A DNA stretch of 64,000 bases from Protula sp. h YS-2021 (GCA_949752745.1 OX457024.1:108244287-108308286); one strand, 5' to 3'. Positions 1 to 14,221 are shown, numbered from the stretch's first letter. The notes: a model not told the origin generated them from the sequence alone. Translations and numbers: made by a program.

Positions 1-18
1 ATCACTTGTTGATTGCAG

Positions 19-2247
19 ATTTGCCAGGAATTTTGTGCAGGCGGGTCAGTGATAAGCATTATGGAGAAGCTTGGACGACCTCTCATAGAAAGTCAAATTC
101 AATGCATCACAAAGCACATCCTTAACGCTCTCGTATTTTTGCACGACACTGTGACTTCAGCGTACTGTGACTTAAGAGCATCCAAGGTTCTGCTAACCAT
201 TGACGGCTGTGTGAAATTGGGTAAAAGAAATATTGAAGCCAGTGTTGTTGATAATAATTTCCTTTTTAATTTGACAACTTTGTAGTAGAATACTTCACAA
301 GAAGTTTTTACGAAACATATCACATTGGTAGGATTTTATTAGTCCAAGTATTTCGATATTTTTAATCCATGGTTTAGGTTTCACACAAATGTGACATATG
401 CATAGTTATGCATAGTTACTATTTCGCGACAATATTTTAGCTCTTGTCGGAATGTCGGGGATGTCAGTAAAAGCAAGACAGCGGCAAAACACAATTGTAG
501 GACAACCATATTGGTCAGTATGAGCAATGTCTATTTGCCTTAAATTTAGAATATGTGCTTTGTACATTTTTTTTTTTGCTTTTTTCTAAGAACTTCTTCC
601 GAAAATGAAAATTTTATGATTAATAAACAAGAAATTTTTGCTTAAAAATCAAGACAAAAAATCAGCCTTGAATAAAATTCATACATGCGATCGGAACCAA
701 AGACAATTCTCTAGCTAGAGCAATATATTTATTTCTTAGATATCTGAGTTTTGAGCATTGCAAGATGTAAATAATAAATTCCAGGATGGCTCCAGAGGTC
801 GGATCACAATCAACAGCAGCAGAGTACTATGACGTCACAATGGCTGACATCTGGTCGCTAGGCGTTACCGTCATTGAGTTTGCACAGACGGCGCCACCTA
901 ACTTTGACATGCATCCATTGCGTGCGGTTTTTGCAATACAGAAATCCGAGGCTCCAAAGCTGGACTTACCAGAGAATTGGTGTGAGAATGATTTATTTAT
1001 GACGTATTTATGTGCTAGAACATCTTGAAATCACTATATTCCAATGCGTGTTATCCTGACCTCTACTGAACGCTGCAAAATGTGGATTCTAGAATAGATT
1101 AACAACTTATCCCACACATTTAAAACGCTAATTTTTTATTTTTTAAAGACATTACGTTTTGTATAAAGGTCACCTGCACTTAGCGATTTCTTGACGAAGT
1201 GTCTCCAGAAAGTGCCCAAAGACCGCGCCACTGCTTCACAGTTACTGCAGGTACAGAATTATTGAAATTACGTAATTGCAATTCATGTTGTCAGAGTAGA
1301 TGCTTTTAGAGCATTCAAAAGAAGGAAATACTATCACACGTATAATATACACTCAAACGTTATGTGAGGTAAATAGTTCCTACATGTATGACTTTGATGA
1401 AATGACATATTTGCAGTTAATTATAAGTGTAATATATACGATCATTCAATCATCAATCAACACTAAGAACTACTGACAACAAATAAAAAAGCATGTGAAT
1501 GAACATATACGTGTTAATGCCACCCTCTCGCTTTTTTCTTCAAGTTTATTTTTCTTAGAATTTGGTAACTATTTCCTAATTATTCTTTACATATCAGAGA
1601 GTGCTTATTTTTATTATGTGCTTCTATAATTAACAGTCTATCACTAAAACTGTCAAAAAAGTTCATTTCGTTACAGCATTCACTGTTTGCGAATGTTGTG
1701 AATAATGCGCCAATCAGAGAGCTCCTCAATGCAGCGAATATCGAGACCAATTCTACTGAAAGTCCACAGGTCAAGGTTGGAACATAAGATACTGTCCATA
1801 AAGAAGAATATGCAAGTACACATGTATAGTTAAACGAGTTTTTTATTTTCAAACTGATAACTCAACTGTTGCATCTATGAATGTTATAAACTTATAAAAT
1901 ATACAATATAGACGTTACATGATAACATCAATCTACTGAATAATAAAATTGAATTTCTTGCACATAGTTATATATTAGTATATTGATTGGCTCCATTTGA
2001 CTAGAACAATTTGATTTTTGCATATAATTACGTTTTCTTCTACAAATGAGTTCAATTTATGAAATAAATATTTGGCTGTCTTGCATATATGTAAATTTGT
2101 TTGGGTCAATGATCTGGATTATATTTTTCAATTCAGGACAACATATCGAAGGACCCATCAAACGTTTCTCAAGAAACGATATCAGACTGCAATTACAGTA
2201 ACGCTCACGTGCATGAAATGCCAGAAACATTGAAAGTCAATCAATGA
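19..2247 (+). CDS. SLK/STK10-like pseudokinase, 3' six exons (5' end outside window)
   Basis: Six exons join in frame: 19-220, 441-513, 785-979, 1169-1250, 1677-1769 and 2137-2247 (stop TGA at 2245). All have GT-AG sites and together give 251 residues. The protein reads as the kinase-domain C-lobe of the SLK/STK10 (LOK) branch of STE20 kinases: EFCAGGSV, ESQIQ, ALVFLHD, PYWMAPE, DIWSLG and KDRATASQLLQH appear in the right order, and the helix after the domain (APIRELLNAA) matches the SLK-type extension. Key catalytic residues are gone. HRD is Y49-C50-D51, the catalytic-loop Asn is K56, DFG is L69-V70-G71, and the P+1 GTP motif is GQP. Family members carry a long coiled-coil tail, but this one stops about 70 residues after the fold. 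Open frames and intact splice sites argue against a pseudogene. The Gly-rich loop and VAIK Lys lie upstream and cannot be seen. Family call is strong; the non-catalytic role is inferred. Confidence 0.86.
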
Positions 2248-3089
2248 ATTGCAATATTGCATAATAATATATTTTATTGATTTATTATTCACAAACAGCC
2301 GAGTTACTGCGATAAGTTAAGCTACGTTACTACGAGAAACAATATGAACTACATGAACTAAATATTGCCAGCAAGGGACCTGCCTTTTTGTATATTTAAC
2401 TTTCCTGATCAGATTCATGAATTGCAATTAAATGGATTGACTGACTGCTATTTAGATCCATTGAGAACATATAAAGTGTTGTAGCAATCCTCTTTTTTAT
2501 TTTTTGGCAATTATACCGCGTATTAAAATCATGCACTTTTTCAAGCAGTTTCGTTTCATGTTTACTTGTGAAGTACCTTCGTAAAACAAAGTCACCTTAT
2601 CAGTAACCCGATAATCCGTAATATGTAAAATGTCATCTTCCAATGAACTTCGTAACTTTAGTAGAATATTTAGTACTGAAATGTAGGGATATGATTAATC
2701 AGTTACTGGAACAAAATTAGGTTCCTATGAAGGATGTATTTTTTTTAAAAGTTCCTTTGTTTCATTGATATTTTAAAGTGCAGATGTGCTAAAGTACACA
2801 ATAGACTCTTATGCCTAAACGGTTAATTTAATCATGCAACATGTATTCAAGATGCTAATCAATGTGCTTGTACTGGTGAATGAAAAAGATTTTAGAGGAA
2901 CTTAGAACCTAAAATCGCACAGAAAAAAGTATGTGTTCTATAGCAACAGGATGTTTCACAGAAAAATCGATTTTACAAAACTAGATCAAATTCAAGAAAC
3001 CTCCTAGTTGTTTCCCGCATAGACATCATTAAATCCATGATAAACAGTTTGCGAACATGTTATTATAGAGACGTATTAAAAGATCGAAA
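2248..3089. other. Intergenic AT-rich DNA after the pseudokinase gene
   Basis: No exon-like frame with splice sites was found. An ATTAAA-type signal near 2424 could end the upstream transcript, but other A/T-rich hexamers nearby make this uncertain. Confidence 0.4.
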
Positions 3090-5550
3090 TTATCAAAAAT
3101 TTGATACAAATAGATTCAGCGAACATTGTTAGAAATCCAGAATGCGCAAAAATGCATCAATAAGCTGTCAAGTCAATCGATTAAAAATAAGGCAGATATA
3201 CTTGTCGATTACATAGTAGAAAATAAAATAACAATTTGCTTTTTAGTGGAAACATGGCTTATGGACGGTAACAATTTTGCTCTTAAACCAACAGTTGCAA
3301 AGGGTTTTACGTACTGAATAAACCGAGGTTAAGCAAATTCAGAGGTTGTGGAGTAGCCACTATTTATCAAAACGAAATGCCTGCAAAGAAAAATAAAATG
3401 AAAAAGTGTACAAGTCGTTTGAAGATGAGATTAATTAAGTTAAAATAAACGAAACACTTGTGCTTATTTTCCATGATTTTTCGAGTACCACCATCTGCAC
3501 TTAGCCAAATACAAAAATCTCTGTTTTGTGTACAAAACAAAATTTAGTTATCTGTGGAAATTTTAATCCATTGGGGCGAACAATCAAACATGGAAACAAA
3601 ACAAATGTGTGATATTTTTGAGACAATTGGTCTTTCATAAAATGTGGAAAGTGCAACGTAAAATTAAGGCTGTACCCTCGACTGGAGTCGAAAATAATTT
3701 TGTTTCGGACTGTGTTATTCTCCAGTTTATATCTGACCACTGTGAGAGTAAAACAAAATAAAAATAAATAAAAAGAAAATTAGAACGAAAATAAAGAAAA
3801 AATAAATACTAGAAAATCGTTAACTGTACAATAAAGCAAAATTAGAAGTCTTGAAAACAAAACAAGCAAAAGAATCTCATTATTCAGTCAAAATTAACAA
3901 ATGCGGAAACGATCAAAAGAAATTATTCACTGTGTTAAATTTAATACTTCAGAAAATATGAAAGAAAGCCTTCCAGAAAGTAACTCATCGGCAAATCTGA
4001 CTAATGATTTCAATTTTTTTCTTGAAAAAATAGAGTGAATTCGGAATGCCTTGAAAGGGAATATTCGATACACTCTTGCACCTAATCTCACTCCGTGCTC
4101 ATGCTTGGATATTTTTAGTTATGTCAGTGAAAATCAGTTGCAAGTGTGACTGAGTAAACTGGGCGATGACACATGTTCTTTAGAACCTGTACTGACAAAT
4201 CTTGCTAAAAAGTTCAAGATGTGCTCCTGTCAACTCTTACTAAGAGAGCAAACCTTTCCCTTTCATTTGGCGTTTTTCCCACAGGTTTTACAGAAGCAAT
4301 TATCAAGCCACTCCTGAAAAAAAACCTGATCTAATTTTCAAGAAATACAGACCAGTTTCCAGGATCATCGAAAAATGTGCAATTTAAAAATTGGATAATT
4401 TCGTGTATAAACACAAACTACATGAGCTTCATCAATCAGCCTATAGGGCTGGTCGTAGTGCGGAGACGAGCCTTGTGCCAATCCAAAATGGCATCGTGTA
4501 TGAATTAAATAAGGGTCACAGAGTGATTCTAGTCCTGGATCTCTCTGCACCCTTTTACACTATTCATCACCGAATCCTCTACAAAAAAATCTACTAGGCA
4601 TTCAAGATAAAGCTTTAAACGGGTTTGCTAGCTACCACTAAAACTGGACCCAAAGTGTAGTTATTCACGGAGAAAAGTCGAAAGAGGTGATCCTTAAGTT
4701 TGGAGATCCAGAAGGATCACGTACTGGAGCCAAAGACTATAAAATCTACACGTTACCCGTTGGTGACATTATCCGACGACATTTCTCTTCGAAATACACG
4801 CACACGACACTCAACTCTATGTGTCTTTCGTGATACATGATATGATATGAAAGATCGAACTGAACTATGTGTCTTCGAGATTACGGACTGGATGACCTTA
4901 AATCTATTAAAACTGAATGTCGATAAAAATGAAGTTTTGTATCTTGCTCCAGTCCATCTGAAGCATAGATTAGAATGCCTACCCATCAATATCGATGGAG
5001 CGACGGTTACTCCGACCACATCAGCCAAAAATATTGCATCATTTGCGAAACATATCAGCTATTCTTCCATTCATTCCCCAGTCAGCGTGTAAATCGATGA
5101 TATTTGACCATTTCACGCCCCTATTAATTTTGCTTCACTGATTCTCAATTACCGAGAGAATCGAATTTAAGATAATCTTCCACACGTTCAAATATTTGCA
5201 TGATACCGCCGCATCCTACCCGAAAGAATTTTTATCCGTATATTCACCTAGATCTCTAATAAAAGCACATTTGTTCGTACAGGCTTACAGTTAAACCAGG
5301 TTTTCGTCATGTAGAGTCTAGTCGTGTTACAGTTTTTCTAGTCATAAACTATTTTTAGCTTTAGAATTTTCATAGTATTTACTAATTTTATGTAATTTTA
5401 TAAACAGGGGTTAATTTTAATTGTTAAAGTGTCATTGAATATCTTTTATAGATACTAGCAAGTTAACCCTTATGCATCATTATTATTTTAATGTATCTAC
5501 AATGTAGCTTAACTAAATGTTCGCTCCGAAAAAAATCAAAATAAATACAT
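3090..5550 (+). mobile_element. Decayed L2/CR1-like non-LTR retrotransposon
   Basis: Pieces of one non-LTR element lie in order on the plus strand. Near 3160-3300 there is an endonuclease-like block (IKNKADILVDYI, then ICFLVETWL). A G/A-rich block near 3340 reads RGCGVATIY. At 4270-4600 there are reverse transcriptase blocks (FPTGFTEAIIKPLLKK, KYRPVS, HQSAYRAGRSAETSL, VILVLDLSAPFYTIHH). At 4850-5090 the region after the YADD box follows (DWMTLNLLKLNVDKNEVLYL). Stops and frameshifts separate the blocks and the YADD box itself is damaged, so it cannot be active. The order and wording of the motifs suit L2/CR1-type elements of marine invertebrates. The 3' end near 5550 is A/T-rich with AATAAATA-like tails. 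Borders are approximate. Confidence 0.75.
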
Positions 5551-5972
5551 AAATAATAATTAAAAAAAGGATTCTAACCTGGGATATCGAGATGTGCTTT
5601 CTGTGACCACATTAATTTTAATGTCAAATATCAGTGCATCATAAAATCTGCCTGCGAAAGTGCAATGAGGGAGAAGGGGCTGTTCAGTTCAGTATTGAAA
5701 AAAAAACTTCCACCAAACCACTGAACACTCTGTCGAAAAACATAAAACAGAACAACTCTTGGCTTACCTACCTGAATTGTTTTGCAGGATATAAAAGGCA
5801 AATTTGCTTAAAGGCAAATTTGCTTAACAAAGCCACAGCTCTCATCGCTTTTATAGTTATCATTTAACACGTTAACTTCATATTCCTGCTGTCTCCTTTT
5901 TTTTAAATATTACAATGCCACAAACTTAATGTGGCGGGCTAACGAGCAGTATTGTGTTAATGTACTGGAAAA
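5551..5972. other. Short intergenic spacer
   Basis: A 77-codon open stretch at 5634-5867 has no recognised motif. It includes a direct repeat of GGCAAATTTGCTTAA near 5798-5828. I see no gene here. Confidence 0.35.
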
Positions 5973-5973
5973 T

Positions 5974-8371
5974 GGCATTAATGCCCGAGAAGATTGGCGT
6001 TAATGACAAAGAGACATGGCGTTTATGTCCGAGAAGATTGGCGTTAATGACAAAGAGACATGGCATTAATGCCCGAGAAGATTGGCGTTAATGACAAAGA
6101 GACATGGCGTTTATGTCCGAGAAGATTGGCGTTAATAACAAAGAGACATGGCATTAATGCCCGAAAAGATTGGCGTTAATGACAAAGAGACATAGCGTTT
6201 ATGTCCGAGAAGATTGGCGTTAATGACAAAGAGACATGGCATTAATGCCCGAGAAGATTGGCGTTATTGACAAAGAGACATGGCGTTTATGTCCGAGAAG
6301 ATTGGCGTTAATGACAAAGAGACATGGCATTAATGTCCGAGAAGATTGGCGTTAATGACAAAGAAACATGGCATTAATGTCCGAGAAGCTTGGCGTTAAT
6401 GACAAAGAGACATGGCATTAATGCCCGAGAAGATTGGCGTTAATGACAAAGAGACATGGCGTTTATGTCCGAGAAGATTGGCGTTAATGACAAAGAGGCA
6501 TGGCATTAATGTCCGAGAAGATTGGCGTTAATGACAAAGAGACATGGCGTTTATGTCCGAGAAGATTGGCGTTAATGACAAAGAGACATGGCATTAATGC
6601 CCGAGAAGATTAGCGTTAATGACAAAGAGACATAGCGTTTATGTCCGAGAAGATTGGCGTTAATGACAAACAGACATGGCATTAATGCCCGAGAAGATTG
6701 GCGTTAATGACAAAGAGACATGGCGTTTATGTCCGAGAAGATTGGCGTTAATGACAAAGAGACATGGCATTAATGTCCGAGAAGATTGGCGTTAATGACA
6801 AAGAGGCATGGCGTTTACGTCCGAGAAGATTGGTGTTAATGACAAAGAGACATGGCATTAGTGCCCGAGAAGATTAGCGTTAATGACAAAGAGACATGGC
6901 ATTAATGCCCGAGAAGATTGTCGTTAATGACAAAGAGACATAGCGTTTATGTCCGAGAAGATTGGCGTTAATGACAAAGAGACATGGCATTAATGCCCGA
7001 GAAGATTGGCGTTAATGACAAAGAGACATAGCGTTTATGTCCGAGAAGATTGGCGTTAATGACAAAGAGGCATGGCGTTTATGTCCGAGAAGATTGGCGT
7101 TAATGACAAAGAGGCATGGCGTTTATGTCGGAGAAGATTGGCGTTAATTACAAAGAGGCATGGCGTTTATGTCCGAGAAGATTGGCGTTAATGACAAAGA
7201 GGCATGGCGTTTATGTCCGAGAAGATTGGCGTTAATGACAAAGAGACATGGCGTTTATATCCGAGAAGATTGGCGTTAATGACAAAGAGGCATGGCGTTT
7301 ATGTCTGAGAAGATTGGCGTTAATGACAAAGAGGCATGGCGTTTATGTCCGAGAAGATTGGCGTTAATGACAAAGAGGCATGGCGTTTATGTCCGAGAAG
7401 ATTGGCGTTAGTGACAAAGAGACATGGCATTAATGTCCGAGAAGATTGGTGTTAATGACAAAGAGACATAGCATTAATGCCCGAGAAGATTAGCGTTAAT
7501 GACAAAGAGACATGGCATTAATGCCCGAGAAGATTGGCGTTAATGACAAAGAGACATAGCGTTTATGTCCGAGAAGATTGGCGTTAATGACAAAGAGACA
7601 TGGCATTAATGCCCGAGAAGATTGGCGTTAATGACAAAGAGACATAGCGTTTATGTCCGAGAAGATTGGCGTTAATGACAAAGAGACATGGCATTAATGC
7701 CCGAGAAGATTGGCGTTAATGACAAAGAGGCATGGCGTTTATGTCCGAGAAGATTGGCGTTAATGACAAAGAGGCATGGCGTTTATGTCTGAGAAGATTG
7801 GCGTTAATGACAAAGAGGCATGGCGTTTATGTCCGAGAAGATTGGCGTTAATGACAAAGAGGCATGGCGTTTATGTCCGAGAAGATTGGCGTTAATGACA
7901 AAGAGGCATGGCGTTTACGTCCGAGAAGATTGGCGTTAATTACAAAGAGGCATGGCGTTTATGTCTGAGAAGATTGGCGTTAATGACAAAGAGGCATGGC
8001 GTTTATGTCCGAGAAGATTGGCGTTAATGACAAAGAGACATGGCGTTTATATCCGAGAAGATTGGCGTTAATGACAAAGAGGCATGGCGTTTATGTCTGA
8101 GAAGATTGGCGTTAATGACAAAGAGGCATGGCGTTTATGTCCGAGAAGATTGGCGTTAATGACAAAGAGGCATGGCGTTTATGTCCGAGAAGAGTGGCGT
8201 TAATGACAAAGAGGCATGGCGTTTATGTCCGAGAAGATTGGCGTTAATTACAAAGAGGCATGGCGTTTATGTCCGAGAAGATTGGCGTTAATGACAAAGA
8301 GACATGGCGTTTATGTCCGAGAAGATTGGCGTTGATGACAAAGAGACATGGCGTTTATATCCGAGAAGATG
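5974..8371. repeat. 44-bp satellite array, about 54 copies
   Basis: A 44-bp unit runs head to tail for about 2.4 kb. Two main variants differ at one block: one carries GGCATTAATGCC, a perfect 12-bp palindrome, the other GGCGTTTATGTC. In the first half the two alternate in part, giving 88-bp dimers; in the later half the GGCGTTTATGTC form with AAAGAGGCATGG dominates. Forty-four is not a multiple of three, so any reading frame rotates and the array is not coding. The last unit breaks at about 8370 into unique sequence. Confidence 0.97.
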
Positions 8372-8867
8372 GCATTGTTCAGTTACTAGCTTTCAACCAG
8401 AACGGCTTTCTGCGTAATTGGGGAAACAAGTCACAATGCTTCATTAGTCACTTCTATCTGATAACGCAAGACTAAAAAGTTTTAATGGAAATAGTTCGTT
8501 TGGAATGTTGTTCGTTATTCTGTGCTAAAAGTAGGCGAAAATTATCTTAATATTAAACTTTTGAATACGTCTAGCAAACACTGTGGTTTTGCTAAGGAAA
8601 AGAATCCCAGTTGCTTTAATTCGAGGATACACAAGAACAAGCATTTATGTAAGTTATTGTAGTTGTTGCGGTCTGTTTCTTAGTTTTAAGTTTTCTGGGA
8701 GGGATGGGGGAGGGAGGTTGGTAATTGTTGCAGTCTGAGTCTTGGTTTTAAGTTTCCTAGGAGGGGTGGGGAAGGGACGTAGGTTAGTGTTACTTTGCAT
8801 AAAACAATTGATTTATCACGGTAACCCATTAACTGTAGTAGGTAAGCTTATTAAGTGACTTTGTTTT

Positions 8868-9390
8868 TCCGAAGAAACGCACAAACAACATACTTTCAAT
8901 ACGCATTAAGCACGATAATATTTAAAATAAGAATTCTGAAGCAAATAAGAAACCAGTTATTTTCTGGTAGGCTTTTTCGGAATAGAATGTCCGAGAAATC
9001 GATTTTTCATTATTTCACCATTTCATGTTGCAGACTCCATAAATAACTTATTTTTTTACCTTATAAATAGACAAAATATGAAAAAATAAAAATACAAATT
9101 AATATATATATTTTTTAATTTCATTAGGTTCCTAAGAAACTCACAAACAACACACTTTCAATATACATTAAACACGATAATATTTAAAATAAGAAGTCTG
9201 AAGCAATAAGAAACTAGTTATTTTCTGGTAGGCTTTTTCGGAATGGACTACCGATAAATCGAATGTCTCAGAAATCGATTTTTCATTATTTCACCATTTC
9301 ATGTTGCAGACTCCAAAAAACTTACCTTATAAATAGGCACAATATGAAAAAATGAAAATATAAATAAATTTAATTTTTTTAAAATTTCAA
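8868..9390. repeat. Two tandem copies of a 262-bp segment
   Basis: The block around CACGATAATATTTAAAATAAG at 8911 recurs at 9173, and similarity continues through the TTTTTCATTATTTCACCATT stretch to a shared A/T tail. The second copy carries a short insertion reading CTACCGATAAATCGA. The copies are clearly diverged. There are no coding signs; the 63-codon open frame at 8855-9046 is a by-product. Confidence 0.8.
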
Positions 9391-9821
9391 TAGGTTATTC
9401 GACACTGAACTACCGACATTTTAATAAGCAATCAAGTGTTAATTTAATGTTTCAATATTTTTATTTTCCTTTCGTCAAAAGATAAGAATTTATATAATTT
9501 AAGTTGAATGATCGGTAGTCTGTTCTTGAACAGTCTGCCAAAAATATCTGTCTACTATTTGCTTCAGAATTAATATTTTAAATAATACAGTGTTATCAAT
9601 TGAACTTAGATATATCACTCGCCATTAAAAAAGTCCACACGGTGCATAACTTTCTGTAACTGAGCATTGTTGAATTTTGATATTAATATGTTATAAAATC
9701 CATAGCAAAACAAGTAGTTTAAATCAGGTCGCAGAATAACTGCCTCTTGCAATCGTAAAGACCAAAGCATTAAAAAAACGTCCTATTAAATGTTGTCAAC
9801 GAGCAGAAAAATTAAAGCAAA

Positions 9822-10520
9822 CTCGTGATGAACACCTCCTGTGAATCTAAATATCCAATATTAAAATAACTTGCCTTTCTAAATACTTCCGTTCTACGTC
9901 TAAAGGCGCAGTTTTCCCTAAAGCAACATCAAAATAGTTGACTTCTTTCTTCTTGTTGGGCCAGAGCTTATATATATTTATGCTTATGTAATAATAATTC
10001 ATATATAATACACATATACATAATCATTTCAATATTTTATATTATTTATATCATCTCGTGATGAACACCTCCTGTGAATCTAAATATCCAATATTAAAAT
10101 AACTTGCCTTTCTAAATACTTCCGTTCTACGTCTAAAGGCGCAGTTTTCCCTAAAGCAACATCAAAATAGTTGACTTCTTTCTTCTTGTTGGGCCAGAGC
10201 TTATATATATTTATGCTTATGTAATAATAATTCATATATAATACACATATACATAATCATTTCACTATTTTATATTATTTATATCATCTCGTGATGAACA
10301 CCTCCTGTGAATCTAAATATCCAATATTAAAATAACTTGCCTTTCTAAATACTTCCGTTCTACGTCTAAAGGCGCAGTTTTCCCTAAAGCAACATCAAAA
10401 TAGTTGACTTCTTTCTTCTTGTTGGGCAAGAGCTTATATATATTTATGCTTATGTAATAATAATTCATATATAATACACACATACATAATCATTTCAATA
10501 TTTTATATTATTTATATCAT
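9822..10520. repeat. Three near-identical 233-bp tandem copies
   Basis: CTCGTGATGAACACCTCC starts at 9822, 10055 and 10288, giving a constant 233-bp period. The copies differ at only a few bases, so the triplication is recent. Each unit contains the string TACGTCTAAAGGCGCAG and ends in an AT-rich tail with ATATATTTATGCTTATG. No coding frame spans a unit. Confidence 0.95.
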
Positions 10521-12140
10521 CCATCATAAGTTCATATTCATGTTTACATTCATATTTTTTATATTTCCAAATTTAAATTTCATATACGCCCACTACTGGA
10601 TTCTGTTTATGAGTGTATTTCTTTCTACATGGAGATATAGCGACTGTAAGAGCATGCAAAAGCTATTCGAATAACCAAAAGGCGTTGGCATTGCTTCTAG
10701 GAACTAAAGGTAGCGCTCTCAATGTCTTAACTTGCTTGAATTCTAGATAGAATTGCTAACCACCCTTCATGGAGATCAACGATGACAATTACAGTAAGTT
10801 CTTTTATCCTGAATGACAATTTTTGCAATAAATATTGGAGCCAGTTTTCACTAGCATTGTTTGCATTCAGAAATTATATTTTATATTTAAAAATAAATGT
10901 AAATACAGATATACATTCACAGTTCTACAGACTGACATGAAAGCGGAAAAGGTACAAAAGTTTCTCTTTTAGACATATCATATGGTTCAAACCTGTGATC
11001 CCCGATTCCCTCCACCCCTTCAGGGAAACCAAAAATTGGGTCAAAACGGGCTACAAAGCATCGTTTTCCAGATTTTTGTTGAAATTTTAAAATGTCACAA
11101 AGTGCTTCATAGACTTTAGACCTTCATGGACATCACGCTGGACCCAACTCAAAGAAGGGCCTTTGGCAACGTTGTAAGACACAGCCGACAAGTTGTATTG
11201 CTTGGGAGGAGAATAAAAAAATAATTGTAAAATATTTAATCCCATGGCCAAATTAATTTTAAATTTCCTTATAAATTGATAGATCAATAATAAAACTAAT
11301 AAATACTAATAAATATTGTTATATTATAATAAATAATAATAATAATATAAAGCATTTCTCTCCCTGTGCTTGAAAGCAAAATATAATTGATAAACATGAC
11401 CAGTTGTATCAAATGCTGCGCTTAGGCCTAACATGACTAAACAAACACAACGATTGAGATGAGAAATGTGATAATCCTAAAGGACATGTCGTCACCAGGG
11501 AGAAGACTGCGATCTCATCAAACGTTCTCTAAATCTCCTTGTATTTGTGCTTGACGAAAAGGCCCATGGGCCCATTGTTTGTTTATACGACTGTTTGACT
11601 GTTTCACTTCTGTGATTTTTCAAGCTTCTCAAAACCCACCGATTACCAACGGCATGCCCAACAAAATCTACCTTGGTGTACCCTGTGTTTTAAAACTGGC
11701 TTCATGTCACTATAAAATATAGTCTAAGCAATTATCGAAATTTCCTTCAAGATTTCATAATTACAAATCAGTTGAAGGGTGTAAAGAGTTAGTTTACAGC
11801 ACTGACTACCCCCTTATGATGTAGCACATCCTGACATTAGCGTACAAAAATCTTCAGACCATCTGTTTAATTCTTTCGAGCAGATTTCTGTTGGCGTTGT
11901 AATGAAATCTTTTGATCATCCATTGTCAGTAACCATCATCAGTCTTAAATGGTTCGATTGTCTCCTACCTTATTTTTAATTCGGTTGCTATGGTTTCGCG
12001 AATGTAAGCTCTGTAAGGTTTCATCTTTATTTATATAATTACAATCTAAGCACATGGATTTCTTTATACCAGGACTTAATCTGGTTACCACAACAGTACA
12101 GAATTTCTAGTAAATTCCAAACTTCAAATTGTGACCGTTA
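10521..12140. other. Intergenic AT-rich DNA, nothing recognised
   Basis: Only short open frames without motifs or splice support occur here. An AATAAT run near 11310-11350 is the only simple repeat. Confidence 0.4.
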
Positions 12141-12144
12141 ACAT

Positions 12145-13050
12145 GCATTGCCACCTCGCGTCATCCGTCTACGCATCAACGTGGTAGGTGATGTAGTCCG
12201 TCTAAGTATGGTCGTGGAGGGGCGCGTCATCCGTCTAGGTGGTCGTGGGAGGTCGCGTCCAGACATGAACCTCGTGGGTCACGTCATACGTCTATTCACG
12301 AGTGTGGTGGGTTCCGTCATCCGGCTAGGCATGAGAGCGTCGTGGGTCGCGTCATCCCTCTAGGCATGAACGTGCTGAGTTACGTCATCCATCTAAGCAT
12401 TGACGTGGTGGGTCACGTCTTTCCTCTAGGCTTGAGCGTGGCGTGTCGCATCATCAATCTAGCCATGTGCTTGGTGGGTCGCGTCATCCGTATAGGCATG
12501 GGAGTGATGGGTAACGCCATACGCCTGTTCATCAGCGTGGTGGTTTGCGTCATCCGTCTAGTATGTTCGTTGTGACTCACGTCATCCATCTAGCATGGGT
12601 GTTGTGGGTTGCGCCATCCGTCTCGATATGGGCGTGGTGACTCACGAAATCTATCTGGGTATGGACTTGATGAGCCGTGTCTATTCATCAGCGTTGTGGG
12701 TCGCATCATCCGTGTCGGTATGTTCATCAAGGGTTGTGTCATTCGTCTAGGATCGACATGGGAGGTCGCGTCATTCGTTTAGGCATGAGGAAAGTGGGTT
12801 GCGTCATCCATTTGGGCATTGGAGTGCGGGGGGGGGCGGGAATCGCCTCATCCGTCTAGGCATGGGCGTGATGTGTCGCGTGATCTATCTAGAGATCGGT
12901 GTGGTGGGTTCTGCCATACGTCCAGGCATGGACGTGATGGGTTGCGTCATCCGTCTAGGCATGACCTTGGTGGGTTGATCCATCCTTCTAGGCATGAGCG
13001 TGGTGGATACCATTATTCGTCTAGGCCTAAACGTGATGGGTCCATTGACT
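12145..13050. repeat. 33-bp minisatellite, about 27 degenerate copies
   Basis: The unit is close to CGTCATCCGTCTAGGCATG followed by GGCGTGGTGGGTCG. It is more GC- and CpG-rich than its surroundings. Thirty-three is a multiple of three, so short frames appear with 11-residue repeats such as VIRLGMNVVG, but single-base length changes and stops break them within 60-100 codons. I treat this as a non-coding array. Confidence 0.9.
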
Positions 13051-13964
<914 letters not shown>

Positions 13965-14221
13965 CAGGTATGTATAAATGAATGTATGTATTATGTAGGT
14001 AGGTAGGTTGGCAGGTTGGTATTCTTTGCATACACTGGTTGAGAAAATTAGTGCCGGTATTATACACATGCCAGATATATTATAGGGAGATGCTTATACA
14101 GAAGTAAACATGACTTTTAACGTAATATCTTAGGGCGTAATACTTCAAGAACAAATGTATATATCTCTAACTCGTTAAGTAAATATGTCAGGAACACAGA
14201 CCATGTGAGTATTTACATGCC

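Noticed and set aside
5974..8371. CRISPR-like array
   Set aside because: Units are contiguous without unique spacers and the genome is eukaryotic; it is a satellite.
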